A stretch of DNA of 64,000 nt from Frateuria aurantia DSM 6220 (GTDB lineage Bacteria; Pseudomonadota; Gammaproteobacteria; Xanthomonadales; Rhodanobacteraceae): NCBI RefSeq assembly GCF_000242255.2, contig NC_017033.1, positions 1,178,001-1,242,000 on the forward strand. The letters run 5' to 3'. Both the position numbers and the translations under genes were made by a program. This document shows positions 1-9,359 of the stretch, in pieces. Under the pieces are notes generated by a model. It did no database searches. It was not told the DNA's origin and worked only from the letters and a program-made list of their open reading frames with translations. Positions within the stretch are counted from its first letter, which is position 1; each line of letters begins with the position of its first letter.

Positions 1-1
1 G

Positions 2-436
2 ACCATCAAGATCCATCCGGACAAGATCCGCGAAGTGATCGGCAAGGGTGGCGCCACCATCCGCGCCATCACCGAAGAGACCGGTACCACCATCGACATC
101 ACCGATGACGGCAATGTCGTGATCGCCTCGGTCAACCGCGAAGCGGCCGATGCCGCCAAACTGCGCATCGAGCAGATCGTTTCCGACGTCGAGCCGGGCC
201 GGATCTACGAAGGCAAGGTCGCCAAGCTGATGGACTTTGGTGCCTTCGTCACCATCCTGCCGGGCAAGGACGGACTGGTCCACGTTTCGCAGATCTCCAA
301 CGAGCGCGTCGAAAAGGTTTCCGACAAGCTCAAGGAAGGCGATATCGTCAAGGTCAAGGTGCTGGAAGTCGACAAGCAGGGCCGTATCCGCCTGTCGATC
401 AAGGCCGTTGCCGAAGACGAGGCCGCGTCCGCCTGA
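2..436 (+). CDS. pnp: Polynucleotide phosphorylase, C-terminal part (5' truncated by window edge)
   Basis: Phosphorolytic 3'-5' exoribonuclease of mRNA decay and a degradosome partner in many proteobacteria. Only the RNA-binding end is in the window. The frame is open from base 2, and an internal GTG at 35 is not a real start. The first ~55 residues are the KH domain, with the loop I-G-K-G-G followed by A-T-I-R. The S1 domain follows, beginning near G-R-I-Y-E-G-K-V and containing the typical D-F-G-A-F-V and G-L-V-H-V-S-Q-I-S segments. The protein ends in a short acidic-alanine tail (D-E-A-A-S-A). A strong terminator follows within 30 bases, so pnp closes its transcript. The catalytic RNase PH domains lie outside the window. 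Confidence 0.96.
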   Translation, partial: TIKIHPDKIREVIGKGGATIRAITEETGTTIDITDDGNVVIASVNREAADAAKLRIEQIVSDVEPGRIYEGKVAKLMDFGAFVTILPGKDGLVHVSQISNERVEKVSDKLKEGDIVKVKVLEVDKQGRIRLSIKAVAEDEAASA

Positions 437-463
437 TTCCAGGCTGACAAGCTCTGAAACAGA

Positions 464-491
464 AAAGCCCGGCGCAAGCCGGGCTTTTTTT
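464..491 (+). terminator. Rho-independent terminator of pnp
   Basis: A perfect 8-bp stem, AGCCCGGC (466-473) with GCCGGGCT (478-485), closes a GCAA loop and runs into seven T residues. It begins about 30 bases after the pnp stop codon. Confidence 0.93.
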
Positions 492-637
492 GTGCCCGCT
501 TGCCACTGCAGCAAGCGGGCTGTGATCCGAGCGCGTGCGCTGTCGTCGAGGCACAGGTTTATCGAGGATAAGGCGCTAGGCTATGCTGTCCTGCCCGTTG
601 TGTGGGTGGTATCTGAAAGGGAGCATGAACGGACCTC

Positions 638-1375
638 ATGATGGAACCGTTGATGGTGGTCGAAATTCAGGCGCGCAGCCTGCAAGGTCGTACCCGGCCT
701 TTTCAATGTCGGGGCGCGGATGGTCATCTGTATTTCGTCAAAGGGCGCGATGCGGGACAGCGAAGTCTGATATGCGAATGGTTGGGAGGGCACTTGGCCA
801 AGGCTTTTGGGCTTCCCATACCTGATTTCTTGATTGCTCGTGCGCCTCGGGAACTTCTTGCCTTGCACCCTGAGGGGCAGTATCTCGGTGACCTGCCATT
901 ATTCGCTTCCCGCAAAATCGAGCAGGCACAGGAATTCAATCTGGCTCAGTTGCCTGAGGTACCGAACAGATTGCAACGGGATGTGTTGATGTTTGATTGG
1001 TGGATTCATAATGCCGATCGCACCTTGAGCATTCGTAGTGGCAATCCGAACCTGCTGTGGAATGTACCCTCTTCCGCCCTTGCCGTGATCGATCAGAATC
1101 TCGCTTTTGAGCGTGACTTCGATGATGTGACCTTCTGTGAAACCCATGTGTTCTCCGGGCAGATTGTTCCGTTGGGGCAGGATATGTTTGAGCCGGACCG
1201 GTACCGTGACAAGTTTGCCCGTGCACTGGAAGTATGGGACGAGGCCTGCAAAAATGTTCCACCCGAATGGTGGTTCGTCGACGAAGAGCAGACGGTGTCA
1301 ACCGACTTTGATCCAGACGAGACCTTCACCTTGCTGAGCCGCTATGCCAACACTGACTTCTGGAGGCTGATCTGA
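638..1375 (+). CDS. HipA-like kinase-fold protein, partner of DUF3037
   Basis: Single-domain protein of 245 aa resembling the kinase core of HipA toxins but lacking the HipA N-subdomain-1 region. Visible kinase-fold elements are the ATP-lysine in Y-F-V-K (K35), a helix-C-type Glu (E47), the catalytic loop H-N-A-D-R (D127) with N-P-N (N138), and the metal-binding aspartate in V-I-D-Q-N-L-A-F (D152). This set suggests an active phosphotransferase; the substrate is unknown. The stop TGA shares its A with the ATG of the next gene, implying translational coupling. Base composition is clearly below that of neighbours (bases 961-1020 hold 27 G+C of 60), suggesting acquisition by transfer. The start is uncertain: ATG 638 and ATG 641 are adjacent and no strong ribosome-binding site is visible. 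It is not a full HipA and no HipB-type antitoxin is adjacent. Confidence 0.8.
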   Translation: MMEPLMVVEIQARSLQGRTRPFQCRGADGHLYFVKGRDAGQRSLICEWLGGHLAKAFGLPIPDFLIARAPRELLALHPEGQYLGDLPLFASRKIEQAQEFNLAQLPEVPNRLQRDVLMFDWWIHNADRTLSIRSGNPNLLWNVPSSALAVIDQNLAFERDFDDVTFCETHVFSGQIVPLGQDMFEPDRYRDKFARALEVWDEACKNVPPEWWFVDEEQTVSTDFDPDETFTLLSRYANTDFWRLI

Positions 1376-2229
1376 TGTATCAGGCTTTCGAGAAATTGCA
1401 TGCCTGCCAGTATGCGATCATCCGCTTCCTGCCATTTGGCGAGACGGGTGAATTTGCGAATGTGGGTGTGCTGCTGGCATGTCCGTCCATGCGCTATTTC
1501 GACTACCGGTTGCTGGACATACGCAGGACCAAGCGCATCCACGGATTCTTCGGCGAGCTGGATCTGGCGATCTACCGAAAGGCCATGGGCTTCTTCAGGG
1601 ATGATCTTCGGCGTTTGCGTGAGATGGCCACTGATTTGAATGATGGCAATGCCATCAGGCAGTTGTTCGTCGACCTGGTCTATCCGCGTGATACCGTGCT
1701 GCGCTTTGGCGAGACTCGTGCGGTGATGGCCGAGTCCCCGGAAGCCGAGCTGGATCAGCTGTTTGCTCGCTATGTAGGCAGGGATTTTGTCACTCGTGAC
1801 TACGGCCGTGAGCTTGAGCATAAGGTGCGCGATGTTCTGATCGCCGCTCATCTGAAGGACTGGTTCGTCGAGGATCGGGTTGGCGACGACTACGTGAACA
1901 AGCCCGTTCCGTTCGTATACGTTCAGAACACTCAGGTCAAGGCCGCGATCAAGCCGCTGAATCTGGATCGTCACGAGCCGAATCAGGTACTTGATGCGGG
2001 TGGTGCATGGGTGACGGCCGTGCGTCGGCTGCGCAGGCACGGAGTGCTTCCCGAGCGATTCCTGTTTGCCGTGCAAGAGCCGGTCGGTGAGCGTGAGGGG
2101 GCACATCGCGCGGCCACCGAGATCGTTCAGGACTTGCGCGAGGAAGGGGTGCAGGTGGTGGGCATCGATGAGACGGTAAGTATTGTCCGGTTTGCAAGAG
2201 CCGCAACGGAGATGATACGGCCTCATTGA
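1375..2229 (+). CDS. DUF3037 family protein
   Basis: Protein of 284 aa whose N-terminus (Y-A-I-I-R-F-L-P, then G-E-F-A-N-V-G-V-L-L-A) is characteristic of the DUF3037 family. That family is commonly encoded next to HipA-like kinase proteins, as here. The function is not established. No signal peptide or membrane segment is seen, so it should be cytoplasmic. Its start overlaps the kinase stop (TGATG), so the two products are probably made in a fixed ratio and may act together. It may be a substrate, regulator or effector of the kinase; nothing in the sequence decides which. The composition is lower in GC than the flanking pnp and phaE, matching its partner. Confidence 0.82.
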   Translation: MYQAFEKLHACQYAIIRFLPFGETGEFANVGVLLACPSMRYFDYRLLDIRRTKRIHGFFGELDLAIYRKAMGFFRDDLRRLREMATDLNDGNAIRQLFVDLVYPRDTVLRFGETRAVMAESPEAELDQLFARYVGRDFVTRDYGRELEHKVRDVLIAAHLKDWFVEDRVGDDYVNKPVPFVYVQNTQVKAAIKPLNLDRHEPNQVLDAGGAWVTAVRRLRRHGVLPERFLFAVQEPVGEREGAHRAATEIVQDLREEGVQVVGIDETVSIVRFARAATEMIRPH

Positions 2230-2694
2230 TGTCTTGATGTACCTGCGTGCGATGCACCAGATCCGGGCCTGAGGGGTGTGGGGAGTAGGTGGGGATGATC
2301 GCCGGCGGCGCGCAATGGTTTGCATGAAGTGGGCGGTATCTTGTCGGCAGGCTTGCCCGGCGGGGACGGTGTGGTGGCCCACGTGGACGGGACAACTTGC
2401 TTCCAGTGCATGACGAAAGCCTCTTCAAGCCAGGATGCACGACCCGTGCATGCCTTCTGGAATATCCGGTTGCCATCCGGCCTTGTCATGGCATTGATCG
2501 CTGCGGGGGCTTGAGCGCAGCGAAGTCCGCTCCATCTGAGCGGCTCTTTCGTGGTGGTGTCCCCTGTGCCTGCCGGTCGATCCGGGCTGACGGATCGATG
2601 ACTTTTGGGGAGCAGAGAATCTTTTCTTGCTGCCGCGCTTCTCGATTTCCGTGATGGCAGGGTCTAGGATGCACGGATCACTGTGGAGGTTCAG
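2230..2694. other. 465-base intergenic region with one terminator-like hairpin
   Basis: No convincing reading frame on either strand. A perfect 8-bp inverted repeat, TCGATCCG (2577-2584) with CGGATCGA (2591-2598), has a 6-base loop and is followed by TGACTTTTGG. It could end the HipA-like/DUF3037 transcript or an unannotated small RNA. The rest must hold the phaE promoter, which I could not place convincingly; TAGGAT at 2675-2680 is a possible -10. Confidence 0.5.
2577..2606 (+). terminator. Possible terminator ahead of phaE
   Basis: 8-bp perfect stem with loop GGCTGA, then a short T run (2602-2605). It is weaker than the pnp and gyrA terminators because the T run is short and starts several bases after the stem. 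Confidence 0.4.
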
Positions 2695-3804
2695 ATGAGC
2701 AAGAAGCCAGGCGCGGGTTCGGCGAGCGCCAGCGGTTCCGAAGGCCCATGGGACGAGTTCCAGCGCAAGGCCAGCGAGGCATGGCAGGACTGGGCCCGGC
2801 AGTCGATTCCGACACCACCGGATGCAGCACCGGCAGCGGATTGGACCGAGAGGATCCGGGCGGGACTGGACGGTTATTACGGCTGGCTGGGTCAGCTGGG
2901 TGCGGCGACGGGTGCCGGGGCTGCCGGGGCTTCGGCCGCGGGTGCTGAGCCAGGCTCGGCCGGGTCGCAGCCCTGGGGGCATTGGATCGAGGCCATGCAG
3001 CGCGGTGATTTCAAGGCCATGCAGGCCTTGCTGATGCAGACGCCAGGCCTGGGCAGTGGTCGGGCCGAGCAGGAGCGCCAGAAGGCGCTGATTGCGGCCT
3101 GGATGGAATATCTGGCCGCCAGTCAGGCCTATGAGGCCCTGCTGCGCCGCTCGCAGATCAAGGGCGGCGAAGTGCTGCGTGACCGGTTGGATCGCCTGTG
3201 CGCCGAGAATGGCTCATTTGAAAGTCTGCGCCAGATCTATGACGAATGGATCGACAGTGCCGAGGCGGCCTATATGGACGCCGCTTTGTCCGAGGAATTC
3301 AGTCGTGCCTATGGTGCCCTGGTCAATGCCCAGGTTCGCCTGCGCGAGCTGCAGCGCGAGCATATCGAGCAGCAGGCACGGACCTGGGGTCTGCCGGTCA
3401 GCGGCGATGTCGATGCGCTGGGCGAGCGGGTGGAGTCGCTGCGACGCGAGCTGCGCCAGAGCCAGCGGAGACTGGCCGAACTGGAGGCGCGTCTCGACGC
3501 CCGTGAGGCGCCTGCGCGCGACGCCTCCGTCAAGCCTGCCACCAAGGCCCGTGCGTCGGCCGGGAGCAAGCGCGCAACGTCCGTTGCCAAAGGGGTGGCC
3601 TCTCAGGAACAGACGGTGATCCGTCGCAACAAGGGGGCACGCTCGGCGCCTCCCGCGTCGTCGGACAGCAAGGTGGCAAAGACAGCGGCCGGAGCTCGTC
3701 GTGGTGCGGCCAAGCCGGAGGCCGGCGTCGACAAGCCTGTCGCGCGTGCGCCCAAGGCACGCCGCACGACCGGGAAAGTCCCCGGCTCGCGTCGTGGGGA
3801 CTGA
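2695..3804 (+). CDS. phaE: Class III polyhydroxyalkanoate synthase subunit PhaE
   Basis: Non-catalytic partner of PhaC in class III polyhydroxyalkanoate synthase, acting at the surface of storage granules. ATG 2695 is preceded by the ribosome-binding site TGGAGGT (2684-2690), so the upstream GTG 2683 is rejected; the product is 369 aa. Residues ~1-80 are alanine/glycine rich with many tryptophans (A-W-Q-D-W-A), typical of PhaE. A helical core follows, including a probable coiled coil near residues 200-270 (many L, R, E and Q). The last ~90 residues are unusual: a disordered, basic A/K/R/S/P-rich tail like histone H1 or the nucleoid-binding tails of PhaF/PhaM-type proteins. phaC follows after 11 bases. 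Confidence 0.9.
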   Translation: MSKKPGAGSASASGSEGPWDEFQRKASEAWQDWARQSIPTPPDAAPAADWTERIRAGLDGYYGWLGQLGAATGAGAAGASAAGAEPGSAGSQPWGHWIEAMQRGDFKAMQALLMQTPGLGSGRAEQERQKALIAAWMEYLAASQAYEALLRRSQIKGGEVLRDRLDRLCAENGSFESLRQIYDEWIDSAEAAYMDAALSEEFSRAYGALVNAQVRLRELQREHIEQQARTWGLPVSGDVDALGERVESLRRELRQSQRRLAELEARLDAREAPARDASVKPATKARASAGSKRATSVAKGVASQEQTVIRRNKGARSAPPASSDSKVAKTAAGARRGAAKPEAGVDKPVARAPKARRTTGKVPGSRRGD

Positions 3805-3815
3805 GGCCGGCACCG

Positions 3816-4874
3816 ATGCCTTATGTCAATGTTGCCAGCTGGACCGATGAGCTGCTGCAGTTCCAGCAGAAGCTGAAACGGGGCTGGTCCAATCTGGCCC
3901 GATTCTCGCGCCCGGGCTATGCCGAGACGCCGCGCGAGCTGGTCTTCGAGCAGGACGGCATGCGGTTGTGGCGCTTCCGGGGCGAGAACCTGCCAGCCGG
4001 TCGGCCGCCGCTGCTGATCGTCTATGCCCTGGTCAATACGGTGTGGATGACCGACCTGCAGGCTGATCGCTCGCTGGTGCGCAACCTGCTGGCCGAGGGC
4101 GAGGATGTCTATCTTATCGAATGGGGTTTTCCTGCCCCCATCGATCGCTGGCTGGGCCTGGGCGACTATATCGATCTGCGACTGGGACGCTGCGTGGACG
4201 AGGTTTCGGTCCGGCACGGTGGTGAGCCGATCCATCTGCTGGGGATTTGCCAGGGAGGGGTGTTTGCCTTGTGTTTTGCCGCATTGAATCCGCACAAGGT
4301 GGCGCGGCTGATCACCATGGTCACACCGGTGGACTTCCATACGTCCGACAATATGCTGGGCATGTGGTCGCGGCATGTGGACGTGGATCAGCTGGTCGCC
4401 GGAGGCGGCAATATTCCTTCGGCGCTGATCAACAGCGTTTATCTCAATCTGAAGCCCTTGCGGCTGCATCAGCAGAAGTACGTGGATCTGGTGAATCTGC
4501 TGGATGATCCCGGGCGCCTTGAAAATTTCATGCGGATGGAGCGCTGGATATTCGAATCGCCGGATCTGGCGGGGGAGGCTTTCCGGCAGTTCATCAAGCA
4601 GTTCTATCAGGCCAATGGCCTGATCGCCGGCGGACTGCGGATCGGTGATCGCGAGGTCAGACTGGCCGATATCACGGCGCCGGTATTCAATATCTTTGCC
4701 GCTCAGGATCATCTGGTGCCGCCCTCGGCGGCACGTGCCCTGCAAGGCCGCACCGGCGGCAGCTACGAAGAGTGGATGTTCCAGGGCGGGCATATCGGCA
4801 TCTATGTCTCGGCCCGTGCCCAGCGTGAAGTGGCACCGAAGATTTCCGCCTGGCTGGACCGTGCCGGGGCCTGA
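3816..4874 (+). CDS. phaC: Class III polyhydroxyalkanoate synthase catalytic subunit PhaC
   Basis: Polymerises (R)-3-hydroxyacyl-CoA into polyhydroxyalkanoate. The product has 352 aa, the usual class III length (class I enzymes are ~590). It has an alpha/beta-hydrolase fold with the lipase-like box G-I-C-Q-G-G giving the nucleophile C145. The catalytic aspartate is D298 in A-Q-D-H-L-V-P, and the histidine is H326 in G-G-H-I-G. These match the Cys-Asp-His triad of the Allochromatium enzyme. It directly follows phaE and is surely co-transcribed. No phaA, phaB or phasin gene is nearby, so monomer supply is encoded elsewhere. Confidence 0.95.
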   Translation: MPYVNVASWTDELLQFQQKLKRGWSNLARFSRPGYAETPRELVFEQDGMRLWRFRGENLPAGRPPLLIVYALVNTVWMTDLQADRSLVRNLLAEGEDVYLIEWGFPAPIDRWLGLGDYIDLRLGRCVDEVSVRHGGEPIHLLGICQGGVFALCFAALNPHKVARLITMVTPVDFHTSDNMLGMWSRHVDVDQLVAGGGNIPSALINSVYLNLKPLRLHQQKYVDLVNLLDDPGRLENFMRMERWIFESPDLAGEAFRQFIKQFYQANGLIAGGLRIGDREVRLADITAPVFNIFAAQDHLVPPSAARALQGRTGGSYEEWMFQGGHIGIYVSARAQREVAPKISAWLDRAGA

Positions 4875-4954
4875 CCGCGACCAATCGGGGGATGGCGGCG
4901 GAGGGCAGGGCGACGGTGCTCGCCACGTCCACAGCGGGCGCGTAAAATAAGCCC

Positions 4955-5980
4955 ATGAATACTTCCAGCCTTGCTTCTTTCGATTCCATTCGCGCCGTGC
5001 AATGGCGCGATCATGCCCTGCACCTGCTTGACCAGCGACTGCTGCCCCAGCAGGAAGCCTGGATTGCCTGCACCGATGCCGACCAGGTCACCGAGGCGAT
5101 CCGTGATCTGGTGGTTCGCGGCGCACCGGCCATCGGCATTGCCGCGGCCTGGGGCGTGGTACTGGCCGCCAGCCAGCACCAGGGCGAGGCGTTGCAGCAG
5201 GCGCTGGCGCGGCTGCGTGCGGCTCGTCCGACCGCAGTGAACCTGATGTGGGCTCTGGATCGCATGCAGGCTCTGATTGCGGGCGGTGCCAGTGTCGAGG
5301 CCCTGACCCGGGAGGCGCAGCTGATCCAGGACCAGGATCTGGCCGGCAACCGGCACATGGGCGAACTGGGTGCGGCCTTGATCGAGCCGGGTTCGGGCGT
5401 GATGACCCATTGCAATACCGGCTCGCTGGCGACTTCGGGTTTCGGTACGGCTCTGGGCGTGGTGCGTGCCGGCGTCGCCGCCGGCCGGATCAGCCAGGTC
5501 TATGCCGGCGAAACCCGGCCTTGGCTGCAGGGCGCCCGTCTGACCATGTGGGAACTGGTGCGCGACGGCATTCCGGCCAAGCTGATCGCCGATTCGGCCG
5601 CTTCGCATCTGATGAAGTCGGGTGCGGTGCAGTGGGTCATCGTCGGCGCCGACCGGATTGCCGCCAATGGCGATACCGCCAACAAGATCGGTACCTATCA
5701 GCTGGCCATCGCCGCCCGTCACCATGGCGTCAAGTTCATGGTGGTGGCGCCGTCCTCGACGGTCGATATGGCCACTGCCAGCGGTGACGACATCGATATC
5801 GAACTGCGTGATTCGGCCGAGCTGCTGGGCGTGTCAGGCAAGCGCACCGTGATCGAAGGTGCCGAGGCCTGGAATCCGGTCTTCGATGTGGCGCCGGCTT
5901 CCCTGATCGATGCCATCGTCACCGAGAAGGGCGTGATTCTGAATCCCTCCGTCGAAGCCATGCGCAAGGTCTTCGGCTGA
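4955..5980 (+). CDS. mtnA: Methylthioribose-1-phosphate isomerase
   Basis: Converts 5-methylthioribose-1-phosphate to 5-methylthioribulose-1-phosphate in the methionine salvage pathway. The product has 341 aa. Family signatures are R-G-A-P-A-I-G near residue 56, T-H-C-N-T-G-S-L-A with the catalytic cysteine C153, and G-A-D-R-I with the catalytic aspartate D233 followed by [10 protein letters not shown]. It resembles eIF-2B alpha-type subunits, but the intact Cys/Asp pair argues for the isomerase. No other salvage genes (mtnB, mtnC, mtnD) are adjacent. Placement before gyrA is, as far as I recall, common in Xanthomonadales. Confidence 0.95.
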   Translation: MNTSSLASFDSIRAVQWRDHALHLLDQRLLPQQEAWIACTDADQVTEAIRDLVVRGAPAIGIAAAWGVVLAASQHQGEALQQALARLRAARPTAVNLMWALDRMQALIAGGASVEALTREAQLIQDQDLAGNRHMGELGAALIEPGSGVMTHCNTGSLATSGFGTALGVVRAGVAAGRISQVYAGETRPWLQGARLTMWELVRDGIPAKLIADSAASHLMKSGAVQWVIVGADRIAANGDTANKIGTYQLAIAARHHGVKFMVVAPSSTVDMATASGDDIDIELRDSAELLGVSGKRTVIEGAEAWNPVFDVAPASLIDAIVTEKGVILNPSVEAMRKVFG

Positions 5981-6391
5981 GTGGCCCTGCGCCGCGAACT
6001 GTTGTTGTTTGCGGCCGGAGGTCTGCTTGGATTGCTGATTGATGCAGGGATCGTCCAGTGCCTGGTAAGTTTCGGGCACTGGAATCCCTATCCGGCGCGG
6101 CTGGTTTCCTTCCTGTCAGCGGCGACCGTTACCTGGTGCTGGAATCGCTGCCATACCTTCGCCGCCCGTGACAGTGGTCATGGTCTGGCCATGGAGTGGC
6201 TGCACTGGATGGGCCTGATGGCCGCTGGCGCCGTCGTCAACTATGCCGTTTTCGTGCTGGCGCTGTGGCTGTGGCCCGGTCTGCGGGCCTGGCCGGCACT
6301 GCCTGCCGCCGCCGGCGCGGCCATGGCGGCCGGCGTGAATTTTCTCAGCGCACGTCTGCTGCTGTTCAGACGTGCACGGAGCGCGCTGTAA
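5981..6391 (+). CDS. GtrA-like small membrane protein
   Basis: Protein of 136 aa with four predicted membrane helices (near residues 5-27, 36-53, 70-92 and 100-122). It matches the GtrA/DPMS-like family, thought to help flip or anchor polyprenyl-linked sugars for cell-surface glycosylation. The GTG start at 5981 directly abuts the mtnA stop (TGA-GTG), so it is likely translated by re-initiation. No glycosyltransferase gene is beside it, so its glycan substrate cannot be inferred. Confidence 0.75.
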   Translation: MALRRELLLFAAGGLLGLLIDAGIVQCLVSFGHWNPYPARLVSFLSAATVTWCWNRCHTFAARDSGHGLAMEWLHWMGLMAAGAVVNYAVFVLALWLWPGLRAWPALPAAAGAAMAAGVNFLSARLLLFRRARSAL

Positions 6392-6437
6392 ACCCTTGAT
6401 TTGAAAGGCTTGAAACCGGGACTTTCAGGCCGGTTTG

Positions 6438-6446
6438 TGCTAGAAT
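6438..6446 (+). promoter_or_regulatory. Possible extended -10 promoter of gyrA
   Basis: TGCTAGAAT: the -10 hexamer TAGAAT (6441-6446) is preceded by the extended -10 element TGC. It lies about 85 bases before the gyrA start. No good -35 is spaced at 16-18 bases; TTGAAA at 6410-6415 is too far upstream. Confidence 0.45.
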
Positions 6447-6532
6447 CGAACGCTTGCGTCCGACCTGGTTTCAGGCGCGGTACGACGGGCTGCGGCAGCA
6501 GCCTCTGTTTCGACTCAAGGGAAGTTCTGTAG

Positions 6533-9163
6533 ATGGCTGAACTCGCCAAAGAAATCATCCGCGTCAATATCGAAGACGAGATGCGTCAAAGCTACCTCGA
6601 TTACGCCATGAGCGTGATCGTGGGCCGTGCCTTGCCCGATGCACGCGATGGTCTGAAGCCCGTGCACCGGCGCATCCTTTACGGCATGCACGAGCAGAGC
6701 AATTCCTGGAACCGCCCGTTCAAGAAATCGGCCCGTATCGTCGGTGACGTGATGGGTAAATACCATCCCCACGGTGATTCGTCGATCTACGATGCCATCG
6801 TCCGCATGGCTCAGCCCTTCTCGCTGCGCTATCTGCTGGTCGACGGCCAGGGCAATTTCGGTTCGGTGGATGGCGACAGCGCCGCCGCGATGCGTTACAC
6901 CGAAGTGCGCATGACCAAGCTCACCCATGAGCTGCTGGCCGACATCGACAAGGAGACCGTGGATTTCGGTCCCAACTACGATGAAAGCGAGCATGAGCCG
7001 CTGGTGCTGCCGACCAAGGTCCCCAACCTGCTGATCAACGGCTCGGCCGGTATCGCGGTGGGCATGGCGACCAATGTGCCGCCGCACAATCTCAGCGAAG
7101 TGATTGCCGCCACCATCGCCCTGATCGACGAGCCCGAACTCTCGATCGAGGACCTGATGGCCTATATCCCGGGTCCTGATTTCCCGACCGCCGGTATCAT
7201 CAATGGTTCGTCCGGCATCATCGACGCCTACAAGACCGGCCGCGGCCGCATTCTGATCCGCGCCCGCACGGAGATCGAGACCGAGGCCAACGGCCGCGAG
7301 ACCATCCTGGTCCACGAGCTGCCCTACCAGGTCAACAAGGCGCGTCTGATCGAGAAGATTGCCGAGCTGGTGAAGGAAAAGAAGCTGGAGGGCATCTCCG
7401 AGCTGCGCGACGAGTCCGACAAGGACGGCATGCGGATGGTCATCGAGATCCGTCGTGACGCGATGGCCGATGTGGTGCTGAACAACCTGTTCCAGCAGAC
7501 CCAGTTGCAGGTCACTTTCGGCATCAACATGGTGGCGCTGCTGGATGGCCAGCCGCGTCTGCTGGATCTGAAAGAGATCCTGGTCGCCTTTATCCGCCAT
7601 CGCCGCGAAGTGGTGACCCGCCGTACGATCTTTGATCTGCGCAAGGCTCGTGCCCGTGCCCATTTGCTGGAAGGCCTGACCGTCGCGCTGGCCAACATCG
7701 ATGAGATGATCGAGCTGATCAAGACCTCGCCCTCGCCGCAGGAGGCGCGAGAGCGCCTGCTGGCCCGTCGCTGGCAGCCGGGCATGGTCAGCACCTTGCT
7801 GGCGGCCGCCGGTGCCGATGCCTCGCGGCCGGAAGACATGGATCCGCGCGACGGCCTGAATGCGCAGGGCTATCAGTTGTCCGAACTGCAGGCCCAGGAA
7901 ATCCTGGCCATGCGCCTGCATCGCCTGACGGGGCTGGAGCAGGAAAAGCTGTCCGACGAATACCGCCAGATCCTGGATGCGATCCGCGATCTGATCGAGA
8001 TCCTGGAGGATCCGGCGCGACTGCTGAACGTCATCCGCGAAGAACTCGAGGCGATCAAGGCCGACTACGGCGATGGTCGCCGCACCGAGATCCAGCATTC
8101 GCAGGAAGATCTGAACGTGCTGGACCTGATCGCCCCGGAAGACGTGGTGGTGACCTTGTCCCATGCCGGTTACATCAAGCGTCAGCCCGCTTCGGCCTAT
8201 CGCGCCCAGAAACGCGGCGGCAAGGGCCGTTCGGCCTCGGCGCTGAAGAACGAGGATTTCGTCGAGCAGCTGTGGGTGGTCAATACCCATGACACCTTGC
8301 TGACCTTCTCCAGCACCGGCCGGGTCTATTGGCTGAAGGTGTACCAGATGCCGGAAGCCGGTTCCGGTGCCCGTGGCAAGCCCATCGTCAACCTGTTGCC
8401 GTTGGCTGAAGGCGAGACCGTACAGGCGGTGTTGCCGGTGCGCGAATACAGCGAGGACCAGTTCGTGTTCTTCGCCACCCGCAAAGGTACGGTAAAGAAG
8501 ACCCCGCTGACCGAGTTCGCCTACCAGCTGCAGAAGGGCAAGATCGCGATCAATCTGGATGAGTCCGATGCCCTGGTCGGGGTGGCCCTGACGGATGGTG
8601 AAAGCGATGTGCTGATGTTCGCCTCCAACGGCAAGACCGTGCGCTTCGACGAAGGCGAGGTCCGCTCGATGGGCCGTACCGCCGGCGGCGTGCGCGGCAT
8701 GAAGCTGGCCGACGATGCTCAGGTGGTGTCGATGATCGTCGCCCGTGAGGGCGATATTCTCACCGCCACCGAGCGCGGCTACGGCAAGCGGACCCCGCTG
8801 GACGAGTTCCCCAAGAAGGGGCGTGGCACCCAGGGCGTGATCGGCATCCAGTGCTCGGACCGCAACGGCCCGCTGGTCGCCGCCGTCCAGGTCACCGAAG
8901 CCCATGAGCTGATGCTGATTTCCAATCAGGGTACCCTGGTGCGGACCCGCGTCGCGGAAGTTTCCCAGCTCAGCCGCAATACCCAGGGCGTGACCTTGAT
9001 TCGTCTGCCGGCCGACGAGGCCTTGGTGCGGGTGGTGCGTCTGGATGCCGAAGACGAGGCCGACATCGAGCTGGATGACGATGGGCAGCCTTTGCCGACA
9101 GGCGAGGCGGGCGAAGCGCCGGCGGCGGATACCGTTCCGGACTCGGTCACCCCGGAAGACTGA
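6533..9163 (+). CDS. gyrA: DNA gyrase subunit A
   Basis: Breakage-reunion subunit of the ATP-dependent type II topoisomerase that introduces negative supercoils. The product has 876 aa, full length. Numbering coincides with E. coli over the N-terminus. The catalytic tyrosine is Y122 (A-M-R-Y-T-E). The quinolone region reads [13 protein letters not shown] with S83 and D87, the quinolone-susceptible residues. The C-terminal beta-pinwheel carries the GyrA box as Q-K-R-G-G-K-G. The last ~40 residues form an acidic tail ([11 protein letters not shown]), as in other gammaproteobacteria. No intein is present. It is followed by its own terminator. Confidence 0.98.
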   Translation: MAELAKEIIRVNIEDEMRQSYLDYAMSVIVGRALPDARDGLKPVHRRILYGMHEQSNSWNRPFKKSARIVGDVMGKYHPHGDSSIYDAIVRMAQPFSLRYLLVDGQGNFGSVDGDSAAAMRYTEVRMTKLTHELLADIDKETVDFGPNYDESEHEPLVLPTKVPNLLINGSAGIAVGMATNVPPHNLSEVIAATIALIDEPELSIEDLMAYIPGPDFPTAGIINGSSGIIDAYKTGRGRILIRARTEIETEANGRETILVHELPYQVNKARLIEKIAELVKEKKLEGISELRDESDKDGMRMVIEIRRDAMADVVLNNLFQQTQLQVTFGINMVALLDGQPRLLDLKEILVAFIRHRREVVTRRTIFDLRKARARAHLLEGLTVALANIDEMIELIKTSPSPQEARERLLARRWQPGMVSTLLAAAGADASRPEDMDPRDGLNAQGYQLSELQAQEILAMRLHRLTGLEQEKLSDEYRQILDAIRDLIEILEDPARLLNVIREELEAIKADYGDGRRTEIQHSQEDLNVLDLIAPEDVVVTLSHAGYIKRQPASAYRAQKRGGKGRSASALKNEDFVEQLWVVNTHDTLLTFSSTGRVYWLKVYQMPEAGSGARGKPIVNLLPLAEGETVQAVLPVREYSEDQFVFFATRKGTVKKTPLTEFAYQLQKGKIAINLDESDALVGVALTDGESDVLMFASNGKTVRFDEGEVRSMGRTAGGVRGMKLADDAQVVSMIVAREGDILTATERGYGKRTPLDEFPKKGRGTQGVIGIQCSDRNGPLVAAVQVTEAHELMLISNQGTLVRTRVAEVSQLSRNTQGVTLIRLPADEALVRVVRLDAEDEADIELDDDGQPLPTGEAGEAPAADTVPDSVTPED

Positions 9164-9173
9164 GTCGCTCTCC

Positions 9174-9209
9174 AAAAGCCGCCCCGTCCTGCGACGGGGC
9201 GGCTTTTTC
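9174..9209 (+). terminator. Rho-independent terminator of gyrA
   Basis: Stem AAAGCCGCCCCGTC (9175-9188), loop CTGC, and complement GACGGGGCGGCTTT (9193-9206), running into TTTTT. It begins about 10 bases after the gyrA stop codon. Confidence 0.94.
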
Positions 9210-9359
9210 TATGGCATCCGGCCATTGGATCATGTTGCAGCCGATCTGCAGCAGGCGTCGAATCGGTTTGATCGCCGTATCGGCATAGCGATCAATACTT
9301 TCCCCTCGGTCGTCATCTGGAGATGGCCTGTCGGGCGTGTCTGGTCGCGTGGCTGGCTT

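Noticed and set aside
638-1375. Full HipBA toxin-antitoxin system
   Set aside because: No HipB-type helix-turn-helix gene is adjacent and the protein lacks the HipA N-subdomain; the partner is DUF3037.
6750-6800. Quinolone-resistance substitutions in gyrA
   Set aside because: Residues 83 and 87 are serine and aspartate, the susceptible form.
6515-9175. 886-codon open frame antisense to all of gyrA
   Set aside because: It mirrors the gyrA codon pattern, gives a Q/H/G/D-rich product with no family resemblance, and gyrA on the other strand is certain.
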